Assembly: GCF_021390535.1 (NCBI RefSeq)
Contig: NZ_JAJUXG010000009.1
Coordinates: forward strand, 1-64,000
Length of the DNA stretch: 64,000 nt
Direction: 5' to 3'
DNA from: Dyadobacter sp. CY312
GTDB lineage: Bacteria; Bacteroidota; Bacteroidia; Cytophagales; Spirosomataceae
Made by a program: the position numbers and the translations under genes. Below the pieces are notes generated by a model, which saw only the letters and a list, made by a program, of their open reading frames with translations, was not told the DNA's origin and searched no databases. Shown piece after piece: positions 26,359-35,494 of the stretch. The stretch's first letter is position 1; the number at the start of each line of letters is the position of its first letter.

Positions 26359-28398
26359 TTATCTTGCAAGAGGCAGCCAGACAGACATATCGTTGTGCCC
26401 GCGGTTACCCCAGGCGTAATAAGGAACCAGACGAACCGGAATTGTTTTTGGAGTTTCGGAGGAAACTTCGCGGTATAACTTCTTGCTCCAATTTGAGTTA
26501 TCGACCAATACAGCCTGGCCTTCCAATCCTGTAATCGGACTGTTTTCAATGGTCAGAGAAAATGGTTTCAGGTTATTTTTAGCCGGAATCGCCACATCGA
26601 AAATTGTTTTTCCTTTGGGAAGATCTGTTGATTCAAGACAGTAAACCACGGGGCCGCGTTTAACCGCTACCTGATTCCGGGTTTCTTCCACCAGCGGATT
26701 GGACTCAATTAACCGTACCGGCATGGGCATTATCAGTTCAATTTTGTCTCCTGCTTTCCAGGTTTTCTTAATCTCTGCATATTCCCCGGCAACCAGTTTC
26801 AACGACTCGCTTTTTCCATTTACCAATACTTTTGCATCACTGCACCATCCCGGAATCCGTAGAAATACAGAAAATGCTTCTTTCGGGGATTCTTCAAATT
26901 TGATGCTAACTTTTCCATCCCAGGGATATTCTGTGGTTTGCGAAAGTTTTACGGCGGCTCCGTTTTTGAGTACTGTGTGCAGATTATTTCCACCGTACAA
27001 ATTGAAATACAAACCTTTATCCGAAATACTATACGCATACTGACTCACCTCGGCAATGGTGCGCACGGTATTCGGCGGACAGCAATTTGACAAACCAATG
27101 TAATGCTGACGATCTTTCGACCAGCGCTGTGCGAAAGGCAGAGCATCCGAATAACTCAGAGGATTGGTGTATAAAAACTTATCTCCGCTCAGGCTGATTC
27201 CTGACAAAACGCTGTTGTACAAAGCCAGTTCCACGATATCCGCGTATTTGGCCTCGCCGGTAATTTGCAGCATGCGCCAGTTCCAGAGCACATTGCCGAT
27301 GTTGGCACACGTTTCATTATGCGCAGTGAAATTGGGAAGTTGAAAGTCGCGTCCATAAGCCTGGTGTATTTTCTGGACGTCGTTCGTTTTATAAGAAGTA
27401 CCATCCGGTGACACTCCGTCGTAAAGCGATCCGCAGCCACCGGTAACATACATTTTATGCTGCGTCACATCGTCCCACATCACGTCCAGCTGCGACAATA
27501 AGGCCGGATCTCCCGTTTCGGCGTACACATCGGCAACGCCGGCAAAAAGATAATTTGCCCGCACAGCGTGTCCCATTACTTTGGTCTGCTTCAAAAACGG
27601 AATTCTGTCCTGATTATCATCCGTGCCTTCCGTTGCTCCTTTGATGGCGATCAAATGTCTTACCAGCGTAAGGTATTTCTGGTCGTTCGTAGTGCGGTAT
27701 AACTCAGAAAGCCCCATGTAATGCGCCGGACAAATCGCGTTGCGCGCTTGCTCATCCGAGGCATTGTTATAAAAACCGATCAGAAAATCGGCCGCTTTCG
27801 TGGCAATGTTCAGCAATGTCGTTTTTCCTGTGGCGCGGTAATGCACACAGGCGGCGGTCATCAGGTGTCCGAAGTTATAAGCCTCAAAACTCAGGCGGTC
27901 TTCAAACATTTTGGCATCACCTTTTTGCTTTTGCTCGATAATCGCTTTGGTGTAGATATAACCATCCTCGCGCTGTGCTTTGGAAATCACCGAGATGGCA
28001 TGATCCATAATTTCATCCAGTTTCTTATCCTTTGTAACCGCATACATACTGGCAACAGCTTCGAAGGTTTTGTAAAAGTCACCGTCGTGAAAAGACGGTC
28101 CCTTAAACTTTCCTTCTTTCAGACCAGCCGCAATTTCAAAGTTCCTGAACGAATGACTCAGCTCCGGATCTGTGTACGTTTTCCATAAATCCGGCACCAT
28201 CGTTTCTTTACAAACCTTGAAGCGGTCAGCCCAAAAACCTTGCGTCCATTGCACGGCATCCAGATCCGTACTCTGCAATTTCGCAAAAGAACTTTTTGAT
28301 GTATTCAGAAGGCCTTTCCCTTGTCCGATACTTTCCTGAGTAGCCAGAAATGTGCAAACAAAAGCAACCAGGATAATTTTTGATCTATTATAATTCAT
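26359..28398 (-). CDS. GH127-family beta-L-arabinofuranosidase-like protein
   Basis: 679 residues with signal peptide (to ESIGQ). DUF1680/GH127 features are visible: WTQGFWADRFKVCKETMVP, the (alpha/alpha)6-barrel parts DGDFYKTFEAVASMYAV and AYNFGHLMTAACVHY, and the cysteine motif GLSNCCPPNTVRTIAE, in which a zinc-bound cysteine acts as the nucleophile. The C-terminal beta domain contains FLRIPGWCSDAKVLVNG. Family enzymes remove beta-L-arabinofuranose; related subfamilies act on other deoxy or branched sugars. In the rhamnogalacturonan-II setting a terminal beta-L-arabinofuranose would suit. Confidence 0.9.
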   Translation of the reverse strand: MNYNRSKIILVAFVCTFLATQESIGQGKGLLNTSKSSFAKLQSTDLDAVQWTQGFWADRFKVCKETMVPDLWKTYTDPELSHSFRNFEIAAGLKEGKFKGPSFHDGDFYKTFEAVASMYAVTKDKKLDEIMDHAISVISKAQREDGYIYTKAIIEQKQKGDAKMFEDRLSFEAYNFGHLMTAACVHYRATGKTTLLNIATKAADFLIGFYNNASDEQARNAICPAHYMGLSELYRTTNDQKYLTLVRHLIAIKGATEGTDDNQDRIPFLKQTKVMGHAVRANYLFAGVADVYAETGDPALLSQLDVMWDDVTQHKMYVTGGCGSLYDGVSPDGTSYKTNDVQKIHQAYGRDFQLPNFTAHNETCANIGNVLWNWRMLQITGEAKYADIVELALYNSVLSGISLSGDKFLYTNPLSYSDALPFAQRWSKDRQHYIGLSNCCPPNTVRTIAEVSQYAYSISDKGLYFNLYGGNNLHTVLKNGAAVKLSQTTEYPWDGKVSIKFEESPKEAFSVFLRIPGWCSDAKVLVNGKSESLKLVAGEYAEIKKTWKAGDKIELIMPMPVRLIESNPLVEETRNQVAVKRGPVVYCLESTDLPKGKTIFDVAIPAKNNLKPFSLTIENSPITGLEGQAVLVDNSNWSKKLYREVSSETPKTIPVRLVPYYAWGNRGHNDMSVWLPLAR

Positions 28399-28428
28399 AA
28401 TCGCTTTCAGCTGAAACTGTATTTGAAA

Positions 28429-30606
28429 TTATTTGGCACTATACTTCACCACATATTCTTTTCCCTTTTCCACCGTCATTTCGAACATATCATTTCCCAA
28501 ATCACGCACCATATTTCCTTTGCTTACCGGTTTTGTTTTACTTTTAAACCGCAGCGTTCCGGTTCCGGTATCTCCTTTTACTCTGATTTCTTTGGTACTG
28601 CAATACACAGAAATATCTCCGTCGCCCGTGGGCACTTTACCCTCCATCCATTGCAAACCGCCTAGAACCGGCTCAATGGAATACGCAGCATAAGCGGCCG
28701 AAGTCGGTTTTACACCCAGATAATATTTTCCCAAAAGATAGATGGGGCTTGCACCCCAGGCGTGGCATAGGCTTTTGCCAAACTCCCGGCCGTACATGGC
28801 ATAATGCTGTGCACCACTTTCATTTGGATCGTATTTTTCCCAAAATGATGTGGCACCCAGATTGAGCATTCCACCCCAATATTCCTTCATTTCTTTTAAA
28901 ACCAACGCCTGCTCTCCCATCGCACAAAGCGCTTCCAGCTCGTAAAACCGCATATAAGGCGTAGTTATTTTCTGTACTTTATCGTTCAAAAGCACATTCT
29001 TTTTGACAGCCTGTTTTTGGGCTTCGTTGAAATAATCGAAGAAAATACCGAACATATTGGCGTAACGTGTTACATTTTCGGTTTGCACACCATCCACCCG
29101 GCTATGCACGAGAGCGCTTTTGTCTTCATTCCAGTAAATTGAAAAAAGTTTGGCTTTAAGATCCTTCGCCAGGTCGGTGTATTTAACAGCAGATTCTTTA
29201 TCTCCGGCTATATTGGCACAAAGCGCCATCGCTTCAAGACTTCGGCAAAACAAAAGCTGCTCAAAACTCACCTCTCCCTTTTTGCTCAACCCATCGGCCC
29301 AGTCAATAAAAACCCAGTCGCCGGTTTGTCCTTCAAGCAAGCCATCCTTATTTCTCCGCGACAGGCAAAAATCCATCAGACTTTGCATACGAGGGTAAAA
29401 TTGCTGGATAAAAAGTTTATCTCCCGAATACAAATAGTAATCATAAATCCCCATGAACCAGTAAAAAGTGTAATCCATGATGGTATTGACATGACTGGTC
29501 ACAGGATCCTTCCCGCGGTTTGCGAGCAGCGTACGGGTCACGGATGGAGAATCAAAGAGCAGGTAATAATTCATCAGATAACTCTGATAGGCATCGCCAG
29601 ACCAGATCCAGCGGTCACGCTTGATTCCGTCAATAAAAAACTCACGCGTGTTAAGATGAAGTGTATATTTTGATACTTCCCAAATCTTGTTTAACTGCTC
29701 ATCAGAACTTTTAAAAGCGCCACGGTCTGCGACAGGCAAAAATTCATACAACATGGAAACCGACTCGAAATTGATTCCGGCATCAAAATGAATATTCACA
29801 AACCGGAAAGCACGCGAACCAGTAAGGGTTGTATCTTTGGCCGTTGCATTATTTATTTCGAGATCATCGAGCGTCTCGCAGGTTTTAATTCCCAGCGCTT
29901 CCTCTTTGGATTCCCCGTAATAAAGTGTCGCTTTTCCCTTTCCTTTCAGTCCATGCAGTTTTACAAATCCGAAAGTTTCTTTACCGAAATCCACCAGCCA
30001 CGAATTCTCAGTTTTGATAACCGAAACAGCTGCCTGAGGCTCCGTCGGCAATTTGAATTTCGACGGCGGAGACAGCGGGTTTTCAAAATTCCAGCTGCCG
30101 GCCAATAAATACTTGGTACCTGAAACATCCGATACTTTCCCGGATTCATCGATCCACTCTTTATCTTCGTTCGTTACTTTCCAGCTCGCATCGGATACGA
30201 TCGTTTTTCCTTTTACAAACAGGGCCGGAACCCTGTCCTGCGCATAAACCTTGAAATTAAGCTTTTGCTTTCCAGCAGGAATCAATAGTTTTTTAGGGGT
30301 TCCATGAATCAGATTGCTATTGATTTTTACATTATAATCTCCCTCTGTATAAATTTCGATTTCTTCCGGCTCTTTCAGATCAAACTCTTTGGAATAGTCT
30401 ACCATGATAAAATGACTGTCATATTTCCAGAATGGCGGAAGAAATGAACCACGCTCCGTGCGCCGGTTTTGCATATTATTTCCCAGCCATATTTCATAAT
30501 CACCCGGATACCAGATCCATGTCGCTTTCCCTTGTGCGAAAAGCATGTCACTCGCCAATAATCCAGTCAGCAGTATGAGCGAAAAAATGAATTTATTGCG
30601 TTGCAT
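28429..30606 (-). CDS. GH78 alpha-L-rhamnosidase-like protein
   Basis: About 725 residues; I prefer the ATG at 30606 (MQRNKFIFSLILLTGLLASD) over 30618. N-terminal beta domains precede an (alpha/alpha)6 barrel with the GH78 signature region FFIDGIKRDRWIWSGDAYQS (general acid aspartate in this segment), TGDWVFIDWADGLSKKGEVS and LNLGATSFWEKYDPNESG, then a C-terminal jelly roll. It should remove terminal L-rhamnose, which in rhamnogalacturonan-II is uncovered once apiose is cut off by GH140. Located between the propeller protein and GH127 genes with short spacers (30 and 24 bases). Confidence 0.9.
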   Translation of the reverse strand: MQRNKFIFSLILLTGLLASDMLFAQGKATWIWYPGDYEIWLGNNMQNRRTERGSFLPPFWKYDSHFIMVDYSKEFDLKEPEEIEIYTEGDYNVKINSNLIHGTPKKLLIPAGKQKLNFKVYAQDRVPALFVKGKTIVSDASWKVTNEDKEWIDESGKVSDVSGTKYLLAGSWNFENPLSPPSKFKLPTEPQAAVSVIKTENSWLVDFGKETFGFVKLHGLKGKGKATLYYGESKEEALGIKTCETLDDLEINNATAKDTTLTGSRAFRFVNIHFDAGINFESVSMLYEFLPVADRGAFKSSDEQLNKIWEVSKYTLHLNTREFFIDGIKRDRWIWSGDAYQSYLMNYYLLFDSPSVTRTLLANRGKDPVTSHVNTIMDYTFYWFMGIYDYYLYSGDKLFIQQFYPRMQSLMDFCLSRRNKDGLLEGQTGDWVFIDWADGLSKKGEVSFEQLLFCRSLEAMALCANIAGDKESAVKYTDLAKDLKAKLFSIYWNEDKSALVHSRVDGVQTENVTRYANMFGIFFDYFNEAQKQAVKKNVLLNDKVQKITTPYMRFYELEALCAMGEQALVLKEMKEYWGGMLNLGATSFWEKYDPNESGAQHYAMYGREFGKSLCHAWGASPIYLLGKYYLGVKPTSAAYAAYSIEPVLGGLQWMEGKVPTGDGDISVYCSTKEIRVKGDTGTGTLRFKSKTKPVSKGNMVRDLGNDMFEMTVEKGKEYVVKYSAK

Positions 30607-30642
30607 TTTCAATACCATCAGTAGTTTGCTATATATCTTAAA

Positions 30643-32481
30643 TCAATAACTCTTCGTTTTCAGCGACTTAATGTAATATTCAGCTTTTTCTGCTTTTTTT
30701 TCGGTATTTTTCAAATCATACATTTGATCCGTCGGCGTATCGGCATTCGGGAAACGGCGAACTTCCCCTGTTCTGAAAACGATACGTTCCACACTTTCCA
30801 AAGGCGCAAAAAGAATATTGTTGCCGGTATCTTTTCCGTTAACCGTCACGGAATAAAGCCGGGTTTCGGTATTCAGACTGACACTGATTTTATACTCTTC
30901 ACCCGCTGCATACTTCATCAATGTTTTATTTCTATACCCGGCTTTGGTCCTGAAAACACCGGTTGAATCGAAGGACAAACGTATGCCCGGCGTTCCCTTT
31001 GTATCCTGAAATTCGATATCAAGCAGGCCGTGTTTGTTTTGCTGCGGAATTACAGAAAAAACAACGTTCAGTTTTTTGGTTGCAGGAATAACCCGTTCGG
31101 CTTTGGCATAATCGAAGGGATCAAAATCTTTCAGCGTTAACACTTTTGTACCGCCGGTTGCTTTTTCAACTTTCACCGGTGCCCATGCCGGACTATAAAT
31201 ATTCCATGAATCCAGTTCTCTCCCAGCCGGTAATTTTTCAAAATCGTCGTCTGCCTGACCATCCGCTTTTTCTTTGACCGGCACCGGGATGGAAGACACC
31301 CAGATATCTTCCTTGTTCATGCTGTATGTTACCCAAAGTTTTTTATCCGGGGGGATTCCGTTTCCTTCTTCAATTCCCCGAACATATTGCGGACCGTAAG
31401 ATTTGTAATTGCCACCATAGCGCATGGATGTAATTTCACCGTTTACCAGTAACAGATTCTTATAGGTAAGCCCATCATCGCTAACCGATAATGCCAGCGG
31501 CCACCGGAATTCTGAGGGATTATAAACCGTCACATATTTTCCGTCCGATGTTTTCTGTCCCCAGATCTTGGCATTACTGTTTACAAACCCCGGCGCTCTT
31601 TTCGGGCGATAAAGCCAGGATGCACCATCATCTTTACTTATGCTGGTCAACGCATTTTTCCAAAGCCCGACAACCCTTCCGTCCGGTAAATGATAATAAC
31701 TAAATGCTTTGTATTCTCCTTTTAATGAGATTATTGGATCGATCCTGTCCGCCTCTTCAACCCATTGCTGCGTCATCAGCTTATTCGCCAGCAATTCATC
31801 GCAGGCGGCTATAAAATCTTTGTCTTTACTTGTCGTGTATAATGGATATTCCGATTTCTGTTTCCAGGATTCATTGTGACGGATAAAATAAATCGGACCC
31901 AGTTTCCCATCTTTAAAAATCTCCCTGACCACCCGCCCGATACCATTTCCGTCGTTCGGATCATCCTTTGCATCCAGGGCAATTCCGTAAAATCCCAGCG
32001 TTAAAAGTCTGTTGCTTTTTGAAACAAAAAATCCCATCCGCTGATGCATAACGGCATAGAGATTTTTGGCTACACCCGGATAATCCTTTTTGGTAGTACC
32101 ATCCGGAATTTTATACGGCGGGAAAATAATCTGCGGCTTCGACCATGTATTACCATCCGATGACGTTTGAAGCAACGTTTGTCCGGGCGGCACATGCTCC
32201 CCTACCGGGTTGCTCAGGTAGTTCAGGTAAAAAGTATTATTCCAATAGGCCAGCATCGGCGCGTGGTTGTACGTCCACCCGAAACCGGTTTCTTTATTAT
32301 CACGGTTCACACGAAGTGTCTGAATAGAATGTACGCCGATCGCAGGACTTAACTGGCCGTGGTGATAATCGACATTGACAAGCGTGCTTGCGGCATACCG
32401 GATCGTATCCTGCGCCTGAACGATGCCAAAGCCCAATAACTGAACGCACATTAAAACCTTATAAAACCTGAAATGCATCAT
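30643..32481 (-). CDS. Exported six- or seven-bladed propeller with C-terminal jelly roll
   Basis: 612 residues, signal peptide ending VQAQ. Residues ~30-400 are repeat-rich (LLQTSSDGNTWSKPQI, ALTSISKDDGASWLYRP, ALSVSDDGLTYKNLLL) with the Asp-box style S.D.G..W of sialidase-like propellers. From about residue 420 a laminin-G-like jelly roll follows (GLLDIEFQDTKGTPGIRLSF). It could be a glycosidase or lyase on the rhamnose or uronate part of the glycan; true sialidase action is unlikely for a plant substrate. It sits between GH140 and GH78 genes. No catalytic residue is assigned. Confidence 0.65.
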   Translation of the reverse strand: MMHFRFYKVLMCVQLLGFGIVQAQDTIRYAASTLVNVDYHHGQLSPAIGVHSIQTLRVNRDNKETGFGWTYNHAPMLAYWNNTFYLNYLSNPVGEHVPPGQTLLQTSSDGNTWSKPQIIFPPYKIPDGTTKKDYPGVAKNLYAVMHQRMGFFVSKSNRLLTLGFYGIALDAKDDPNDGNGIGRVVREIFKDGKLGPIYFIRHNESWKQKSEYPLYTTSKDKDFIAACDELLANKLMTQQWVEEADRIDPIISLKGEYKAFSYYHLPDGRVVGLWKNALTSISKDDGASWLYRPKRAPGFVNSNAKIWGQKTSDGKYVTVYNPSEFRWPLALSVSDDGLTYKNLLLVNGEITSMRYGGNYKSYGPQYVRGIEEGNGIPPDKKLWVTYSMNKEDIWVSSIPVPVKEKADGQADDDFEKLPAGRELDSWNIYSPAWAPVKVEKATGGTKVLTLKDFDPFDYAKAERVIPATKKLNVVFSVIPQQNKHGLLDIEFQDTKGTPGIRLSFDSTGVFRTKAGYRNKTLMKYAAGEEYKISVSLNTETRLYSVTVNGKDTGNNILFAPLESVERIVFRTGEVRRFPNADTPTDQMYDLKNTEKKAEKAEYYIKSLKTKSY

Positions 32482-32511
32482 ACTTCGATAGTTATCATCA
32501 ACGAATTATTT

Positions 32512-33942
32512 TTATTTTCCCAGCACCAGAACCCAGTCATTTCCGTTTCTCACTTCCCCCGGCGAGTCAAATTCTTTCACACCATTATTTTCAAGTTCTC
32601 CGATAACAGTACTTTTTCCGTCACGGGGATTATACCAGGATGCCTGCACTTTATCTCCTTTAATTTTACCCATATTCACTTTAAAATTCTTTCCGGTGTA
32701 GGTATACAGAAAGGCATAGTTTTCACCTCGTGTCGCTATCACCCGGTCATATTTCTCTCCGTTTTCAGCAACCAGCGACTGGTCCGGAACTCTTTCAAAA
32801 TAAGGCTTTGAGAGCATAAGATCTTTCAGGAAAATCATCTGTGATGCTCCCGGCGCATGGATGGCGTCATACCAGTAAGCCTTTGTTCCGTATGAAACGG
32901 CCTCTGCCGAATCCTTCGGTTTCAGCATTTGCATTACCCCGCTGTTTCCATAGGTAAAACCACTTCCGCCGGCAAAAACAGACCAGTATCCATAACGACG
33001 CAGATCATCTGCTGTCCACAAAGGCTGTTTGGGATCATGAAGGCCATGCGGAATTCCTTCGTAGGAAGGCTCTCCGTCCAGAGTTGGTTTTGTGGGCGTT
33101 CTTGCATAATCATCCTGTAAGTACCGCCAGTTGTCCTCACCATACTTCAAGCTGCTGGAATCGATATCCTGCGCATAATCGCGGTGCCCCGACTGAAACA
33201 TATTGAAATCCATCCAAGGCTCGCTATGAAACCAGGTAGAAGATTGTCTGCGGCCAAAAGGGTGAAAAGTAACCAGATGGTTAGGGTCATTTGCCTTCAA
33301 AGCTTTACCGATCCCCTTCCATGTTTCCGTTGAATCCGTTCCCATAACATCTCCTCCGTTGAGCCAGATGATATTTGGTTTGTCCTTATATCGCCTGGCA
33401 ATCCATGTCGCGTAGGTGCTTGCATCCGCTCTTTTTACGCGACCCGATTTTACATTTGCTCCCCAAACAGGAACCATAGCCATATAAATTCCTCTTTTAG
33501 CTGCCTCATCGATCACAAAATCAACATGATCCCAATAATCATACTGTGTCGGATCAGTCAGTGAATTACCCTCTTTAATATAAGGAGTCGCAACATTTTT
33601 GTTGACCAACGCCGAATCTCCATAGGCATCCACCAGTGAAAGAGAATGGAGCAACATCACCTGCACCACATTGAAACCTTTTTTCTGTCTGTCGTCCAGA
33701 TATTTAACCGCCTCTTCCCGATCCAGTTTGCTGAATAACAGCCAGCCCGTATCACCAAGCCAGAAAAACGGTTTTCCATTTTCGTCCATAAAGAACCTTT
33801 TGTTCTCTGAAATACGAAGCTTTTGTTCCAAACCTGTTTCTTCTGTTTTTTTATTTTGACATCCTGTTAACGCCGAAAGAAAAAGAAGAAAAACAAATAC
33901 GCATGGAAACGAAAAAATTCTCACAGACATAACGCTGATCAT
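32512..33942 (-). CDS. GH140 apiosidase-like lipoprotein (DUF4038)
   Basis: 476 residues with a lipobox (SALTGC), so anchored in the outer membrane; a start at 33930 is also possible. The sequence fits DUF4038/GH140: the opening RFFMDENGKPFFWLGDTGW, LDDRQKKGFNVVQVMLL, DHVDFVIDEAAKRGIYMAMV, NIIWLNGGDVMGTD and TKPTLDGEPSYEGIPHG. The aspartate of NGGD and the glutamate of DGEPSYE correspond to the expected catalytic pair, and a small C-terminal beta-sandwich ends the protein. GH140 founding enzyme BT1012 of Bacteroides thetaiotaomicron hydrolyses the apiose-rhamnose bond of rhamnogalacturonan-II. Its presence is the anchor of the apiose interpretation. Confidence 0.9.
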   Translation of the reverse strand: MISVMSVRIFSFPCVFVFLLFLSALTGCQNKKTEETGLEQKLRISENKRFFMDENGKPFFWLGDTGWLLFSKLDREEAVKYLDDRQKKGFNVVQVMLLHSLSLVDAYGDSALVNKNVATPYIKEGNSLTDPTQYDYWDHVDFVIDEAAKRGIYMAMVPVWGANVKSGRVKRADASTYATWIARRYKDKPNIIWLNGGDVMGTDSTETWKGIGKALKANDPNHLVTFHPFGRRQSSTWFHSEPWMDFNMFQSGHRDYAQDIDSSSLKYGEDNWRYLQDDYARTPTKPTLDGEPSYEGIPHGLHDPKQPLWTADDLRRYGYWSVFAGGSGFTYGNSGVMQMLKPKDSAEAVSYGTKAYWYDAIHAPGASQMIFLKDLMLSKPYFERVPDQSLVAENGEKYDRVIATRGENYAFLYTYTGKNFKVNMGKIKGDKVQASWYNPRDGKSTVIGELENNGVKEFDSPGEVRNGNDWVLVLGK

Positions 33943-33972
33943 TGTAATAGCAATAATGATTTAAATGAAAAG

Positions 33973-34012
33973 CCAGTGAGTTAAAGAGTCGATCAACCCT
34001 TTAACTCCCTGG
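33973..34012 (-). terminator. Strong hairpin between SusD and GH140 genes
   Basis: Arms of 17 bases (33973-33989 and 33996-34012) pair at 15 positions around a six-base loop; on the minus strand the sequence then runs into CTTTTCATTT. It lies directly after the SusD stop. Such hairpins after SusCD commonly give high expression of the pair relative to the downstream enzymes by partial termination or 3'-end stabilisation. Confidence 0.75.
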
Positions 34013-34024
34013 TAACCAAGTGGC

Positions 34025-35440
34025 TCAATACCCGGTATTCTGAGTGATCTTGTTGTTTTGATCGCGAACGATATTAGGAATGGGTAAAAGCAGTTTTTCC
34101 TGACTTACTTTTTTTCCTTTTGCGGTTAAAACCGACAAAGCGCGATTGGTACGTTTTAAATCAAACCACCTGTGAAATTCAAAAGCGAGTTCCACGCGTC
34201 TTTCGTGCTCCAATGCCAGTTCAACTGTGGAATATTTTGCAGGATAGCCGCTTTCACCGTACAAGGGCAGACCTACTCTTTTTCTAACCTGATTCATGTA
34301 AGACACATCGCCGGTCACTTCTGTAAGCAGCAGCAAAACATCCGCGTAACGCAAAACGATAAAGTTGTTATTGGCAGCGATAGACTGGTTGATCAGCGGC
34401 GCCGTTTTGTCAGTCCATTTCTTAGGAAATTTGGCTGCGGTAAAATTGCCTTTGGCATCTGTAAATCCGGTATCAATCGAGGCAACTCTTCTTGAATCAC
34501 CTTTTTCATATTCATCCCAAACATCATTCACAACCTGATTCATACCTGCTCCGTAAAAGCCAAGCGCATTGGAATTAGGGAAGAAAACCAGATAATAATT
34601 ACTGTAAGGATTGATAGCGGAACCTCCAAGATACTGGACTTCAAAAAGAGATTCTTTTGTATTTTTGTTTTTTACGTCCCACAAAGAAGCATACGATGGC
34701 AGCAATTGATATTGATTACTGTCATACACTTCTTTCAGCTCCTTGGCCGCGTTGGTTTTATCGCCCATAGACAAATACACTTTACCAAGTAATGTCTGCG
34801 CGGCGCCTTTGGATGCACGTCCCGTCACCACTGCCGCAGCAAGCGGCAATTTGCTTTTTGCTTCCTGCAAATCTTTCACGATCTGCGCATAAACCTCTGA
34901 TGCTGGTGAGCGAAGAATACCATAACTTTCAGCAGCAGAAACCGGAGCTGTAACGATTGGCAAATCACCCCAGATCTGTACCATCTGATAGTAATACAAC
35001 GACCGCAAAAACAGCATTTCGCCCTGTAATTTTGCTTTGTAATCAGCATTCAGATCAGCGGTTTGGAGTTTGGAAAGAACGATGTTAACGTTGTAGAGCG
35101 ATTTATAAAAATCCTGCCAGAACTGATACACCATCGTATTGGCTGGGGCCAGGGAATAATCCCTGAACTGCCACTTATCTGCCTGATTACCAGAAATATT
35201 GTAGATGGTGACATTATCTCCCATCAGCTCTCCTGCATACGAAACAGCTCCTTCCGGATTGTAAACCGTATACAGGGTATTATAGGCCGCATTGGCAGCA
35301 AGGTCAAAGTCAGCAATGGTTTTGTAAAAATTTTCTGCGTTCGGATTGGAGACCGGCGCAAGTTCGAGAAACGAGTCTGAGCACCCCCAGCCTGTCATCA
35401 TCAGACAAAATACGGCCAGATATCCTGATATTTTTTTCAT
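34025..35440 (-). CDS. susD: SusD/RagB-family glycan-binding lipoprotein (locus 1)
   Basis: 471 residues, lipobox at LMMTGWGC, so surface lipoprotein. SusD-fold features are LAPVSNPNAENFYKTIADFD, the TPR-like GEMLFLRSLYYYQMVQIWGD, VTGRASKGAAQTLLGKVYLS, and the C-terminal ELALEHERRVELAFEFHRWF with DLKR, which is highly typical. It caps the SusC pore and captures the oligosaccharide. Encoded 54 bases after SusC and followed by the strong hairpin. Confidence 0.95.
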   Translation of the reverse strand: MKKISGYLAVFCLMMTGWGCSDSFLELAPVSNPNAENFYKTIADFDLAANAAYNTLYTVYNPEGAVSYAGELMGDNVTIYNISGNQADKWQFRDYSLAPANTMVYQFWQDFYKSLYNVNIVLSKLQTADLNADYKAKLQGEMLFLRSLYYYQMVQIWGDLPIVTAPVSAAESYGILRSPASEVYAQIVKDLQEAKSKLPLAAAVVTGRASKGAAQTLLGKVYLSMGDKTNAAKELKEVYDSNQYQLLPSYASLWDVKNKNTKESLFEVQYLGGSAINPYSNYYLVFFPNSNALGFYGAGMNQVVNDVWDEYEKGDSRRVASIDTGFTDAKGNFTAAKFPKKWTDKTAPLINQSIAANNNFIVLRYADVLLLLTEVTGDVSYMNQVRKRVGLPLYGESGYPAKYSTVELALEHERRVELAFEFHRWFDLKRTNRALSVLTAKGKKVSQEKLLLPIPNIVRDQNNKITQNTGY

Positions 35441-35494
35441 AGTTTTATCGATTAAAAGACTTTCGTCTCTGACTATTTCAATTGGATTTTCAAA

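Noticed and set aside
26699-28188. Long plus-strand frames opposite the GH127 gene
   Set aside because: They are antisense to a gene with clear family motifs along its whole length; their composition is that of a shadow frame.
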